Shown here: piece by piece, positions 1 to 11,327 of the stretch
How the letters are laid out: each line of letters opens with the position of its first letter
Numbering within the stretch: position 1 is the first letter of the stretch
Assembly: GCA_947179485.1 (NCBI GenBank)
Contig: OX359247.1
Coordinates: 35,998,801-36,062,800, forward strand
Length of the DNA: 64,000 bases
From: Allacma fusca
Taxonomy: Eukaryota; Arthropoda; Collembola; Symphypleona; Sminthuridae
Reading direction: 5' to 3'
Position numbers and translations under genes: made by a program
Notes under the pieces: generated by a model
What the model was told of the DNA's origin: nothing
Seen by the model: the letters and a program-made list of their open reading frames with translations, nothing else
Databases searched by the model: none

Positions 1-165
1 TAGATCAGTTTCTCTCGGACTTGATACTATAATCATAACTTATTTTTACTCCAATCTGAGCATATTGTATACATACAAACTAAAATCTGAGCTGAATTTA
101 AGACCACACATTTTTGAAGACAAATAGACATAAAGTACGAAATACTGCCCCAAAACGCATGAGTA

Positions 166-779
166 CTAGGTGGATTTTAAAAATGCGGCTTCTATTAATT
201 CGAATATTTTCGAACCACCGGATGCCACTAATGACTGGACATCCATCGACGCGTGCAATTCAGTTTTAACTAATGATATTGTTAGCCCTGGAATTGTTAT
301 ATTTTGAAAGGTAGTTGTAGTCAATCCTGGTGTAGTACTCGCAATGTCTCCGGAAACACTGGGTTCCTCAGTTGTCACAATGCCTGTGCTGTTTCTATTA
401 AATAAGGTGACACCTCTTCCGAATTTTCGATTTAATTGACTCTTGCTGCTACTACTCACTCTTGTTTTGGCTGGACGCAAGCTGACTCTTCCAGATGTTG
501 ACAAACCCCCTGCACCAACTGTATTATTGGATCCCTCTGGTCCTATTTCTGTGGCCGTCAAGTCTTCCTCAGATGAGCCAACTTGAATGCCTTGACAGAT
601 CCACACGGCTGACAGCAAAACCAGCACAACCGCCTACTCAATTAAATCCGCAAAATACTACTTGTAAGTTAGTTTCCATATCAATCAACAATTCCCCTTA
701 GCACTTACCCAGTTCAAAAATTTGCTGAAAAAAAATTGCTTTTAAATGAGTGGTTTACCTGGATTGGTTTTATTCGCAT
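166..779 (-). CDS. Small secreted Ser/Thr-rich protein, function unknown
   Basis: Two-exon model. Exon 1 is 779..759, seven codons from ATG with a GTAAAC donor. Exon 2 is 633..166, after a TAG acceptor. The phase-0 join gives 162 aa. The join creates a textbook signal peptide: MRIKPIQ followed by a hydrophobic core (AVVLVLLSAVWICQG). Neither exon alone has a good start. The mature part has an acidic stretch (SSEEDLTATEIGPEG), a basic Ser/Arg middle and a Thr-rich segment (about residues 100-125). It has few cysteines, so it is not a disulfide-rich toxin or knottin. I recognise no domain. A likely extracellular or cuticle-associated protein is inference only. The acceptor has a weak pyrimidine tract, so exon 1 is less certain than exon 2. 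Confidence 0.45.
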
Positions 780-1283
780 TGTTCCCTAACACTTCTACAC
801 CTCCTTTGAAAATTGACTGCAAATATATTTTAGCCCTTTACTCTCCAAAACAAAAAGGTATTTGCTTCAATTTCCTTCCCAACGCAACGTAACGATTGAG
901 TAGGAACAACTATTCCTTAGCTGAAGACCTTGCAGCATTTTTGCATCTATTGTGAAGTGCTTAACTGCTAAATTGAATACCGAAATAGATTTTGATGGAA
1001 AAATAACTGAATTCAAGCGTACACTGCACGTCAAAACAGTATGTACCTACATTTTGAAGTTTCAATAGTCATTTATTGTAATGTTATGCATCATGAAATT
1101 AATATAATGGGATAGTCTGTGTGGCTCAAGAAATATTACTTTTCCAGTCCCTAAAAATAACGATAAAAGGATTATGATGTCAACAAATAATATTAATAAG
1201 GAAGAAATCCGCACGCTCCTGAAGCTCACTTTATGAGGCAAAGTATCAACGGCGGAGATATTTACTGGTAGTAGTTTCCTGCT
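780..1283. other. Intergenic, nothing recognised
   Basis: AT-rich spacer between two minus-strand secreted-protein genes. I see no convincing coding frame or repeat. Confidence 0.5.
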
Positions 1284-2125
1284 TCAGAATACATTTTTCA
1301 GAAACTTTTTTGTTTTCCAATAAAATTTCTTCTTGAAATCCAATAATTGTTCACCTGGATAGAATTTCTTTGGGTACTTTGGGGCCACCCGTTGATAGCG
1401 AGTCCTCTTGCTCGTCTCTTCGACACTCTCGGACTCATTATTGGTTTTAAGATTCTCTTCTTGTCCGTGGGAAAAGACGTCGTTGGATTGTTTTAGTCGA
1501 CTTTGACGCTTTATGAAGTCATCGAAGGACTCATATTCTGCTTTAATCAGGCCTGTCCCAATTCGATGGTGACCTACCTTGGTGGGTTTAGGTCGGCCGT
1601 GGACATGCCTTCCATGAATAGAATGTAAACTTAGACTCTCTCCATCTGCTGGATCTGTTGCTGGTCTAATGCTAACTCGACGAACATCTGCTAATCTACC
1701 AAAGGTTGTTGGCATCCATGTTGACAGTAACTGAAAATGAAGATAAAAACAGCTTAAGACCTGCATTATTGAATAAAGTCACTATACAAAAAAGGATGAA
1801 GGCAGCCTGCCTTTCTGTAATAGTTGCAAGAACCCCAGCAAAGTATAACTTCACTTTTCCAATTGCAGGGAACATTAAATGGAACTACCACACCAAAATA
1901 TACGTGAGCAACATTTTTAAGAGCATCATCACATGTTACATCGAAAAAAAACAGCACAAGAGCATGTGCAGCAAAAGAAATACCAAACGGTTCCCTGGAC
2001 AAAGGTCAGCAATATAAACCTGGAAAAATGTACTTGATTCCAAAAATACAACAACAACATTACCATGCTGTAAGAATTATACTTACGACGATGCCTGCAC
2101 AATTCAAAATGGCTGATACTCTCAT
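1284..2125 (-). CDS. Secreted basic protein, function unknown
   Basis: Two-exon model. Exon 1 is 2125..2087, 13 codons from ATG with a GTAAGT donor. Exon 2 is 1730..1284, with a TTTTCAG acceptor. The phase-0 join gives 161 aa. The junction restores a signal peptide (MRVSAILNCAGIV + LLSTWMPTTFG), the main reason for trusting the model. The mature protein is His/Arg/Lys-rich (GRHVHGRPKPTKVGHHR), then has an acidic linker with NNESESVEE, then a basic tail (KKFYWKTKKFLKNVF). No domain is recognised. The Lys/Arg pairs could be processing sites in a peptide precursor, but that is speculation. Like the gene at 166-779, a tiny first exon carries the first half of the signal peptide. Confidence 0.5.
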
Positions 2126-2885
2126 TTCTCTGATATCTATCTCAAATCCTTGAATAGCTGAATCGATGTAGTGACGTCGAGGCAGATGCAAATCAATAAT
2201 GTCAGCTCATATGTCTTACAATTTTTATAATTCTGCTCATTGCAATGTGAATAGTACTCTTGTCGGAATAAATGAGAATGTGAAAGTTAATGACCTTATG
2301 GCCGAATCTCTGAAGTTTACAACTTACACAGCCTCCATTTAGTTGTAAATAAGCAATAATTTGCAGTTGCACAAATTGAACACAATAGCTGACATATTGA
2401 AAGCTTTAAAACTTCTAGTTCATAATAATTGTATGGCTGTACTTTATTACCAGCAAAATGCAAGATTCAAACATCATTCAACCCTATTTAGTAGTAATAA
2501 AGTACAGGATCACATTGTCGTAGCTTATCGATTTCATAATAAACCCACACGTACGCCCATATGCAGAATTACTTGTTTCAACCACTATTTACAATTAAAA
2601 ATTAAGTGAAAATATCCGATGCAATTGTCATGAGTGTCTAGGATCTCTGAGTTGTTTGGGGATTATATTCGGGCTTTACGAATTAAAACTTATTCACCTA
2701 CAAAAATATAGGGCAAAATATCAATGTTGCATGTGTTCCTGTTGATAAACAAACAGTTTTAAGAATAATTTGCATATGTACACGATTTTTAATTGTTTCT
2801 ATTTTTTAAGCTTGTACTTTGCTTACGCCATGATCGTTCTCCATGTTTTGGAATTTTTTCCTGGTATTTGTTTTGATTGGTAGTG
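2126..2885. other. Intergenic, nothing recognised
   Basis: AT-rich spacer. Short open frames here lack start context, splice signals or family resemblance. Confidence 0.5.
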
Positions 2886-3247
2886 TTAATGCACGCGAGT
2901 GGCCCCCTCTTGTTCATAAGCTCCAACTAAACTGTTTCTGACTGATACAGCAGCCAAAACCAGAAGGACGCCAAACAGAGCCCCACATGATAGCTATAAA
3001 AAATTCAAAATTCGAATTTAATTGCATAATTTTGATTAATCACTGCTAACTGCTGAAAATGCTGAATAAAAGCAGCTATTATAATAAAGGTCATATAAAG
3101 TACAATACTATATCCACAGGAAGAAAAATTTCAGATGCTTACCCAAATTGGTCGGTTGTGCTTGACTTTTCTCCGACTTAATAACCCAGACATATTCATT
3201 GTTAATAATTGTTCCCGGAATTTGGATTGACCTTTGAAATGTGACAT
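2886..3247 (-). CDS. Small single-pass membrane protein (70 aa), unknown
   Basis: Two exons, 3247..3143 (35 codons, GTAAGC donor) and 2993..2886 (35 codons plus stop, TATAG acceptor), join in phase 0. The N-terminal half is strongly basic (SRRKVKHNRPIW). One hydrophobic helix follows (CGALFGVLLVLAAVSV, about residues 38-53), then a short polar tail ending VGAYEQEGATRVH. An in-frame stop lies just upstream of the ATG. Basic residues before the helix suggest the N-terminus is cytosolic (positive-inside rule). I do not recognise the family. It could also be the end of a larger gene whose upstream exons I cannot see. Confidence 0.4.
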
Positions 3248-4034
3248 TCGGTATTATTAAATGGGCAATTGCTCTTGAGGAAACCCTTTCGATAAATAAT
3301 ATTTGATAAATTATAATTTTCTGCAATATATAATGCAATGACCTTTGGCAATATATTTTTCCAGTAATTTCTCACACACCTCAATATGGTGCAAGTTTCG
3401 ATGTATGTACGTATTTATACCCTATAAATTACATTTTAATCGAGGGAAATTATGGGCTAATGCTATACTTACTATATAGAGCTATTTCATAACGAGAGAA
3501 ACTCTTGGGAGTATCACTTGAGAGATGTAAACTCTCACTTCATTAAGTCACTATTAAACCGCTATGTTCTCCTCTCCAAAGCCTTTTGGTGTTTGCCAAA
3601 GATTTCCCTTTGTCAAGTTCGAATTGACAATGAGAATGGAACCGAGGTCCATAAATAATACAACCATAGGCCAATAAATTCCCAAATTAGCACATTGATT
3701 CACAAGTGTTTTATGAACAGCTAGAGCCAGATAAAATTAGCAGTTTTTACAGATATTGTTTGTACAATCCTTGCAACTGAAAATTGTAAAACTTTACAAT
3801 CCTATTACTAACTTGAAGGAACATTATTTTTGTACAAGGCAAGAGTATTTACGCAGTTAACAATTTGAACTATTATCACTCCTCTTGTTTGTCTTGGTTA
3901 CTCGTTAGGTTACACACTGATGCATGATAACTATAAAAACATTTACTTATTTTTCAGCCACGTTAAACTTATTGTTACCTTCTATGTACTTGAATTTTTT
4001 TTATTCTACTTTCCTTCCCTCCCTCAGAAATTAT
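3248..4034. other. Intergenic, nothing recognised
   Basis: AT-rich spacer with no supported gene or repeat. Confidence 0.5.
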
Positions 4035-4601
4035 TTATTCTTGCTTGATCAAAGTGAAGGTCAAAGAGTCTAAGTTTTTTTTTGGCTTTGGTGCTTTTGC
4101 CAATAATTTTGGCTTTTTACGCGCTTTAGGTACCAGCTCATCTCGCTTACTGCAAATTCCAACTGCATCTAACAGTATCGCAGTGTTTACAACAACAATT
4201 ATTTTTGTCGTCTCAAAGTCATTCCAAAATCAGTTGTAATTAATACTATTTATACAGTAAAGTTTGGCCAAGGGAAACACACTAACATTTGCTTATAGCT
4301 AAAATGGTACATACATATCTGTAATAATTTTATTTCGTGTGCCTCGTTATACAAACACACACGGGGTCGTGTGAATAAAGCTTGGAGATGCAGAAATTTA
4401 AGGTAAACTTTATTTGAATAAAATTGCTCATCTGAACACTGAACAGCACAATTCAATTCGAAGACAATGGAAAGTTGTGAACTATACACAAATGCTTATT
4501 GTTAATTGCTTACCCATCATAGTGTCAATATTTTGTCCCAGTTTGTCAAAATACATTTCTTTGTAGAAATGTTCTGAGCGGAATACATCACTAGTATTTT
4601 C
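4035..4601 (-). CDS. Two exons of an unrecognised gene with a basic C-terminus (5' end not found)
   Basis: Exon 4601..4514 has a TTTCAG acceptor and GTAAGC donor and reads ENTSDVFRSEHFYKEMYFDK onward. It joins in phase 1 to exon 4162..4035, which ends in a stop. Together they are 216 nt, 71 codons plus stop. The C-terminus is Lys/Pro-rich (VPKARKKPKLLAKAPKPKKN), which could be a nuclear or nucleic-acid-binding tail. No start exon was found between this and the P450, so the gene may begin farther upstream with the P450 inside an intron, or the first exon may be very short. Product unknown. Confidence 0.35.
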
Positions 4602-4784
4602 CTGAAATACAAGCAGATTTTAAATACTGCTATTTTATTATTACGAATACATATTAGGATACCCTCAGAGAATTAAAATTTGTCCTTCAAAAACAATCCA
4701 GGGCATAGAACAATGTTGATTGTTAGGACATTACTGTACTATTAAGAAGCCTGATCGAGGAGATAATTTCCGTTGTCTTAAAAT

Positions 4785-6647
4785 CTATCGCTTGGTCAAA
4801 ATGATTTCAAAAGGAGCTGGAGCAAGGGATAACCCAATATGGGGTTCGAGACTTGGCAGCTCTCCAGCAGCTTTTAAGACAAATCTTTGAAATATGTTAG
4901 TAGTGAATAAGAACAGCTCATCCCTTGCAAGGCTTTCCCCCAAACAAACTCGTTTCCCTGTTGAAAATGGGATTAAGTTCTCATTCCTCTTGTACTTCCC
5001 ATTCTTATCCAAAAACCTCTCTGGTCTGAACCTATGCGGATCTCCCCACAGTTTTTCATCAAAATGAGCACTGTAGAGATTTGGAATGATCATTGTGTCC
5101 TTGGGTATGAAAAATCCATGGAATTCAACATCCTCCGTAACTTTATGAAAAAGGGAAAAGGGAACTATGGAAGAGAACCGCATGACTTCATTTATGACCG
5201 CTTCAGTGTAATACATTGAAGGGCGATCAGTTAACGTTGGGAGTCGTTCCTTTCCAACCACCTGGTCAATCTCTTCTTGCAATTTCTTTTGAATTTCCGG
5301 ATGACTGATTAAGTAAGCGCACATCCATGCTAAAGTGGTGCTAGTTGTTTCTGTAGCAGCGATGAATAAGTCAAGCAATGTGTACAACATTTCGTCGTGC
5401 TCCACGTGGAAGCTAGATTTAGGATCTTTAGTTTTTCTGACTTCATCTATGTACGCATCAACAAAGTCCCGGGGCTGATCCGGGATGTAATTAGTATTAT
5501 GTTTTTCGATTTGCTTTCTTATGAAATTCTTCAGCACAGGTATCTCCTTCATCATCTTTTCGAAGCCAGATAACTTTGGAGCAACCTTATTCAACCAAGG
5601 CAAGAACAGAGCGAGGCTTCCGACAAAACTAGTGTCATCAAAAGTCCTGAAAAATATATGTAAAAACGATTTGCATGGAAACTTTGCCACATAATTGTAC
5701 AATATTTTCAAGCCAAAGCAGGATCATCAAACATCAGTGGTTTCTCACGTTCCTAATCGTCGAAAGGCGTCTGAAGCATCTGGGTCATCCTGCTTCATAC
5801 GCTCATCAAACATGATTCTCCACAGGGCATTGAGTACATTCCCATTGAATAAATTTTTGACCTGGATAGGCTTTCCAACTTCTTTATTGAATCGTTCTAA
5901 TAGTTCTCCAATTTCATTAGTAACCTTTTCCTTCATCCTGTTTGTTCCAAATCCGAAATGTCTCAAGTTGCTAAGGGCAAATCTACGTTGTTCTGTCCAT
6001 CTTTGACCCTCCGTAAATGCGATCCCTAAAATCCCACAAATATCCAGTTATGTGTTATTGTATTACAAATATCATAGTTTCACTTCATTGTTTTCACACA
6101 AGCCCGTCATCAGGTACTTCTTCCCAAGTAATTTACCTTTTGCTACGCCGTCACTTCGTGCCACAAAAAAACTTAAATCCGGTCTTCCCGAAAATGCGTT
6201 AAAGCTGAGGGCCTCTTTAATTAATTTGGAATCGTTGATGACAACAGTTCTACAAGTGGGAAAAATTATAGATTGGTATGCAAGGCCGCAAAAATTGTAT
6301 AATAGTTATTAAACGGTAAGGAATAATAAAATAACCTGTAACTTCCAAAACGGACTCCAATAATTGGCCCATAAGTTTTTTTCCACTGTGCCAGCGTTTC
6401 ATGTGGTTTTTTCCCGAGCAATGGGAGATGTCCTAATAGTGGGAATCCTAGGGGACCTGTTCCAAAATTAATTAAAATTACTTTTATAGGGTTTATTTTT
6501 TCAATGAGATTTTAAAAATTGAATTTAAAAGGGATTTTGGAAAATTAGTACTTGAAGAACCTCACCTGGAGGAAAATTATCCCTCTTTTTAAAAATACTC
6601 CAGACTATGGCTAATAATGCCACAAGCAAAAGCAACTCCAACAGCAT
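4785..6647 (-). CDS. Cytochrome P450, CYP2-clan type
   Basis: Five exons (6647..6566, 6456..6336, 6249..6137, 6025..5749, 5646..4785) sum to 1455 nt, a complete 484-aa microsomal P450, the usual family length. In order: an N-terminal membrane anchor (MLLELLLLVALLAIVWSIF), a proline hinge (FPPGPLGFPLLGHLP), the helix C WxxxR motif (WTEQR), the helix I oxygen-binding motif (AATETTS), helix K ExxR (EVMR), PERF (FRPERF), and the heme loop FSTGKRVCLGE with the thiolate cysteine. All catalytic motifs are intact. The PPGPxxxPxxG hinge and the CLGE heme loop are typical of the CYP2 clan, which in arthropods includes hormone-metabolising and detoxifying enzymes. It acts in the ER membrane with P450 reductase. 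The substrate cannot be read from sequence. Confidence 0.93.
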
Positions 6648-7840
6648 CGTTCAATTTTGTTAACTTGTTAAATTCCAGTTCAGAGCAAAATGTGAGGAGT
6701 ATTTTCCTAGTCTTCAGATCCTAGGGAAGATTTCTGATTGAGAGTTTTATTAAAACGCAAATGAAATACTATAATTTTAAGTAAACGAATGAATAACCCT
6801 TACGTCCCAGGGGGTTATTTTTTGTGTCCAGTGGAGTCACATATCTGTGTAAATGTTATCTTTACTTTATCTTACTGTATCCACTTTTAAGAGTATGTAC
6901 ATACGTGCCTCGTGCATTACCGCAAGCGTTTTACGTTACTTGGATTATCTTGAACTGTCCTTTATTTGGCATACAATCCGTTATCCAGTAACCTTTACAG
7001 GTTGTCACTTACCATTTATAAGAAGCTAAGTAGTCAAATTACACCAGCGCAAATTTTTTTAGAAGCTGGAATTAACATATGTAGATTGCAAATGCTGAAT
7101 AGTCAACAAGAACACCTGCAAGTTTGGGAAGAAATGCAATGCAGAGTGCTTCGTCAAAATTAATGGCAATAATTTCTAGTTTTTATTCTTATAATATTGT
7201 TGGCTCATGTCCATTCGTGCTTCTTAGCAAAAGAATAATGTATAAGCATATTAAACCACTGAAAATAATCCACAACTCAAGGACTTTGATCAGGTTTTTT
7301 ACTTAAATAATATTGAATTAATCTGTAACAAAATAAATGTTTGCGTTACACGCACACGTATACTTAATGCACACACATACATACATACATACATACATGT
7401 ATGGCAGCAGTGCATTCTACTAGTCTGTAAGAAAATGTACGCAATAAATTTTTAATATTTTAGAATCATTGTTCTATGTATACCTTTGTAACATTTTAAA
7501 CGGTTATGGTATTCTCAGCAATACTATCAGTACTCTAATCATTAAACATTTATCTGTATAGATGAGTTGTTTCAGGAAAATTTATAGTTTGGAAAATTCC
7601 GACAGAAAAGTTTAACAAAGTTTTAATCCTCGCCATAAGTCATAGCTTACATTGCACAGTATCTACGAATATTGGTTTATTTTACAGATAGTTCTCGGTA
7701 GCAGATAACTCGTTCATTATATCAATTCTGGACAACATTTTTTATTAATTGAAGTCTCACAAGTTACTCACGGGAAAGTTACAAAGCCATACAAGTTTCT
7801 ACAAAATTCTAAAATGTATCTGTTAGTTATTGCGTTATTC
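6648..7840. other. Intergenic; P450 5' flank, no gene recognised
   Basis: AT-rich. It contains the short CATA microsatellite listed separately. No supported coding frame. Confidence 0.5.
7374..7398. repeat. (CATA)n microsatellite
   Basis: Six or so ACATACATACAT units in a row, ending in a short palindromic CATGTATG. Confidence 0.8.
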
Positions 7841-7848
7841 TGTTGCAC

Positions 7849-8753
7849 TTAATGCTCCGCACGGTTCGGATTATGTCGGATAACCGATGCTCGGATATCC
7901 GAAATTCATTGTTAATTGACCATATCCGATAATTATCCGAACGAATCGGATTGTAATATTTAATAAGACAGATTGGATCGGATGCATAACTTGAGTTAAC
8001 CGATCGGATCGGATGTTGCAAAACGTGATTTCGGATGATCCGACGGATATCCGCGGATATCCGATTTTAAATTGCTACATCAGCCAATCAGACAAAATCA
8101 TGTACCATGAACATAAAATGTGCATTTCATAGTCCAAACAAAGCTTTTAGCACTTTCCACGTGGCTCACTATTTGGCATTGTTGTTGTATTAAATGCCAC
8201 CAGCAGTGACATTGAAAACATATGTATTATTACATCGGCGGAAAACTAATTCGGTTTTTATAACTCTCTAATTTGACAAACGATTATTTGTCGTCCGGCA
8301 CCACATCCGTTCCAGTGGAGACTAAATTTTTTGGCACAGTAGGTCTACTAACTACAACCAGAGGTAGTTTGTCACATCCAACCATATTACTGGTTGTATG
8401 ACCATGAAGAGCTGGTGTAGGGCCACGTCTAGAACTGGAAGAAGGATTTGTGTTCATTGAAATCCGATCGGATCGGATTTGAAAATCAGATAATCCGTAT
8501 CCTAACGGATCGGATTTATTAAGCCATCCGAACTTCTCGGATCGGATAATACAAATTAAGAATCCGAACAAATCGCATCGGATCGGATAATACAAATTAA
8601 GAATCCGAACAAATCGCATCGGATCGGATAATACAAATTAAGAATCCGAACTCCTCGGATCGGATCGGATAATACAAATTAAGAATCCGAACAAATCGGA
8701 TCGGATCGGATTCGAATCGGTTTGGTAAATTATCCTATCCGTGAGGAGCATTA
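7849..8753. mobile_element. Non-autonomous hAT-type transposon (905 bp)
   Basis: The element starts TTAATGCTCC and ends GGAGCATTA. The terminal inverted repeat TAATGCTCC[G/T]CACGG matches at 14 of 15 positions between the ends. It is flanked by a perfect 8-bp direct repeat, TGTTGCAC, at 7841-7848 and 8754-8761. An 8-bp duplication with short TIRs is the hAT hallmark. Internally it is packed with ATCCGA / TCGGAT / GATCGGAT motifs near both ends, as expected of subterminal transposase-binding arrays. No transposase is present. A short minus-strand open stretch (about 8284-8460) is not recognisable. Confidence 0.85.
8520..8712. repeat. 41-bp tandem repeat inside the hAT element
   Basis: About four to five copies of a 41-bp unit (core AATCCGAAC...GGATCGGATAATACAAATTAAG), with starts 41 bp apart (8561, 8602). 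They lie next to the right end of the element and carry the GATCGGAT motif, so they are probably amplified subterminal binding sites. Confidence 0.8.
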
Positions 8754-8761
8754 TGTTGCAC

Positions 8762-9417
8762 AACATAATTTCCTCACGTGGATGTATTTAAATCCAGTGA
8801 ATTACAGATATACCAAAACTTATTCCTTTATTTTATTTTATTTATTCATTTTACGGAAAGTGAGCTAACAGCTCCTTATCTCAACCTTTTGTAACCTATT
8901 TATAATATCACAGGATCTTTCACCTTACAGACAGACATCTTATACTTACTTACAGTGTATACTTAGGTAGACATTAAAGTCAGACCTTTTTCTAGTTTGA
9001 CCTCTTACAATTATTAATTACGATTACTCCCAGTATGCGTTGACTTATTGTTAGTGACCAAATGGAAAAATTGTGCCTGCAATAATCTGCCAGCGTAGTG
9101 TAAACGTGCAGATTGTCGTATGGTTCTATAAGGAACACTTGAATTGCAAAGGTGGTCAACAGAACACAGTTCTGGGGAGTTGAACTCTCGTAGCACCCTC
9201 TGAATACTGAGCTTCGAAACATGGATTTATAAAATAATGAAAAGCGTTATAATTCACATTTATCTGGTAAAATTAGTGCTGTATCCCTGATTTATATGAT
9301 TTGTGCAATATGGTTTGTTTCCACCAATCAATCGCTGGCTTTTTCCATTGGGCACCTTTTTTATTAGTATTCCGTGCAATCTTCGTCCTAACAATATTTG
9401 CTTTTGTTTTCCACTAG
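8762..9417. other. Intergenic, nothing recognised
   Basis: AT-rich. It may hold unrecognised 5' exons of the next gene, because a TTTTCCACTAG acceptor at 9418 precedes its first ATG. Confidence 0.4.
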
Positions 9418-9444
9418 GAGGCGGAGCAGCCATCTCAGGTTTTC

Positions 9445-11327
9445 ATGAAAATAAATTTCTCAGAAACATTTGGTCTTGAGGACAGCAAGCTTCGTTCGGA
9501 ATGGAACTGGGACACGTTTAAGAATACAATGACGCCCATATTTATCGAAAATAAGCTCCTCGGAATAAAAGTTAAAAACTCTAGAATATCGGCTTTCGTA
9601 TCAGGTTTCAAACACTACCTTCCTCCATCGGGTTTCCGAAGCGGACTTTTTCAGTCTAGTTTTGATGACAAGGAGGTATGAATTACGATTCGAAAAGCCA
9701 AAGATTCAAGACATGAGATGTATAATTATCTGCGTATTTTTAGATTATGTTCAGGAAAAGCAGTTAATATAATATTCTTCTTGTCTGGTTCTTCCGAAAA
9801 ATAGCTCTTCGAAGCCTTATCATTTGTTAGCCAGTACTGTCGAGTCTGGAAGAAAACCATTGTAGAAACAACTGTCCCTGGTTTATTTCTCTTTAATGAC
9901 ATCAGCCGATCAGATTTACTGTTCCGTCGATGCATGTGTCCCTTGTCGATACGAGTGGGCACCCGCAGAAAAAACGAAGCTACAACTAATGCACCAGATT
10001 GTAAACGACTCAAATTCAACGATCAAGAAACAGATTTCCAGAATTTCAAAAATTCCATTCATCATTTATTTAACCCTCAGATTCTATGCTTCGATTCCCT
10101 CTCACACTCATGCCCTTTTAAATCTAAATACTCACAGGGAAGTTTTCCTCGATGCATTATTAATAAAAAACTTATTAAAATCAATTTCCCTCCTTCCCTT
10201 CGGGAAGACTATTTAAAATTCACAATTTTTCAAAAAAATAATAAAACGGCAAGCTTCCCCTACAAAGTTGAAACATTTTCGAATCCTACATCATCTCTGG
10301 GTTTAAAATGCCAAACTGTTCCAGATCGTCGATTAAACTACGACGAATTTTTGAAAATGAAATCTGATGAATTGAATGACCTTCGAAACCAGAAATTTCT
10401 TAGAGAGAAGCTAGCAAAGCACGAAAAACAAAGTCGTAAATTGCTGAAGCAAATAAATGATAGAAAAGCCTGTCAGCCTTCCTCATTTACAGGGGTTTCT
10501 CATCAAGCTGATTTTAGTACTTTCGAGAGTTTGGTCCGGGACAACGTGCGCTTATTTTTAGCGCAGGATATTGCCGAGGAAATTAAACTGAATAAAAATA
10601 TATTAAATGGGAAAGATAACAAAAATGGTACATCGCCGAAGAAAACGATGCCACAAATAATCAAAGCATTAACAATTGGGGATGAGTCTGGCTGCTCAAT
10701 ACCCGGCATGAAAAATTATTCCCGAAGTCCACGGTCTCGATGTTTAAGCATAAAACCAATATCTCGTACTTCCAGAGTGACCTTGACAAAGGAATTTTAT
10801 TACTGCACTCCTCCGATCCCTGCTTTGGACTTACTCGTGGACCATACTGAGCGATGCATCGTCAATGAATTTCGAGTTGGACATGAGATTTTCGGGCATG
10901 TGACATTTCACGGAGAAACGAACGTCATCGGAATGGATCTTGATACTATAAGTTTGTTCTGATTTTACAGAACATAGTACATTCTTTGTACATGGTATTA
11001 CTTTTTATCTAGTTTAGAAGGTTATAATTTTTTAATTTCGTTTTTTCAGTTGAGTTTAACCTAAAAGAATTCAATCTCTACCCTGATGAGGATCTTTCAC
11101 AGATAGTAAAAATCGGAGATGGTCTCAAGCGTCCTGCCACCGTCGTTTTGTTCAAAGTTTGGCCAATGAGCAAAGCCAAAACGGACTTCATAACAGACCC
11201 AGAAGAACTCGCCCGACGGAAATACGCGGAGCTGCTAAAGCGAGCATGCAATCGAATGCATGCTGGTTTCCTCGACTATAATTCGACATTAGGACATTGG
11301 CGCTTCAAGGTTAAAATTTGCCATTAA
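9445..11327 (+). CDS. NUP98 autoproteolytic-domain-like protein lacking the cleavage motif
   Basis: Exons 9445..9675, 9805..10951 and 11050..11327 join in phase to 551 aa. A further 5' exon is possible, since the frame opens from an acceptor at 9418. The C-terminal ~145 aa resemble the NUP98 C-terminal (peptidase S59-type) domain: FYYCTPPIPALDLL, then CIVNEFRVGHEIFGHVTF, NVIGMDLDTI, GLKRPATVVLFKVWP, and the final strand STLGHWRFKVK. In NUP98 that strand leads into the His-Phe-Ser self-cleavage site. Here the protein stops at FKVKICH with no HFS. The central part (about residues 190-300) is Lys-rich and coiled-coil-like (NDLRNQKFLREKLAKHEKQS). There are no FG repeats and no Nup96 part. Probably a diverged NUP98-like paralogue; whether it still docks at pores is unknown. 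Confidence 0.65.

Noticed and set aside
7374-7398. CATA repeats as part of a CRISPR-like or regulatory array
   Set aside because: Simple microsatellite; CRISPR arrays are prokaryotic and no spacers are present.
9726-10019. 97-codon minus-strand frame
   Set aside because: Antisense shadow of exon 2 of the NUP98-like gene.
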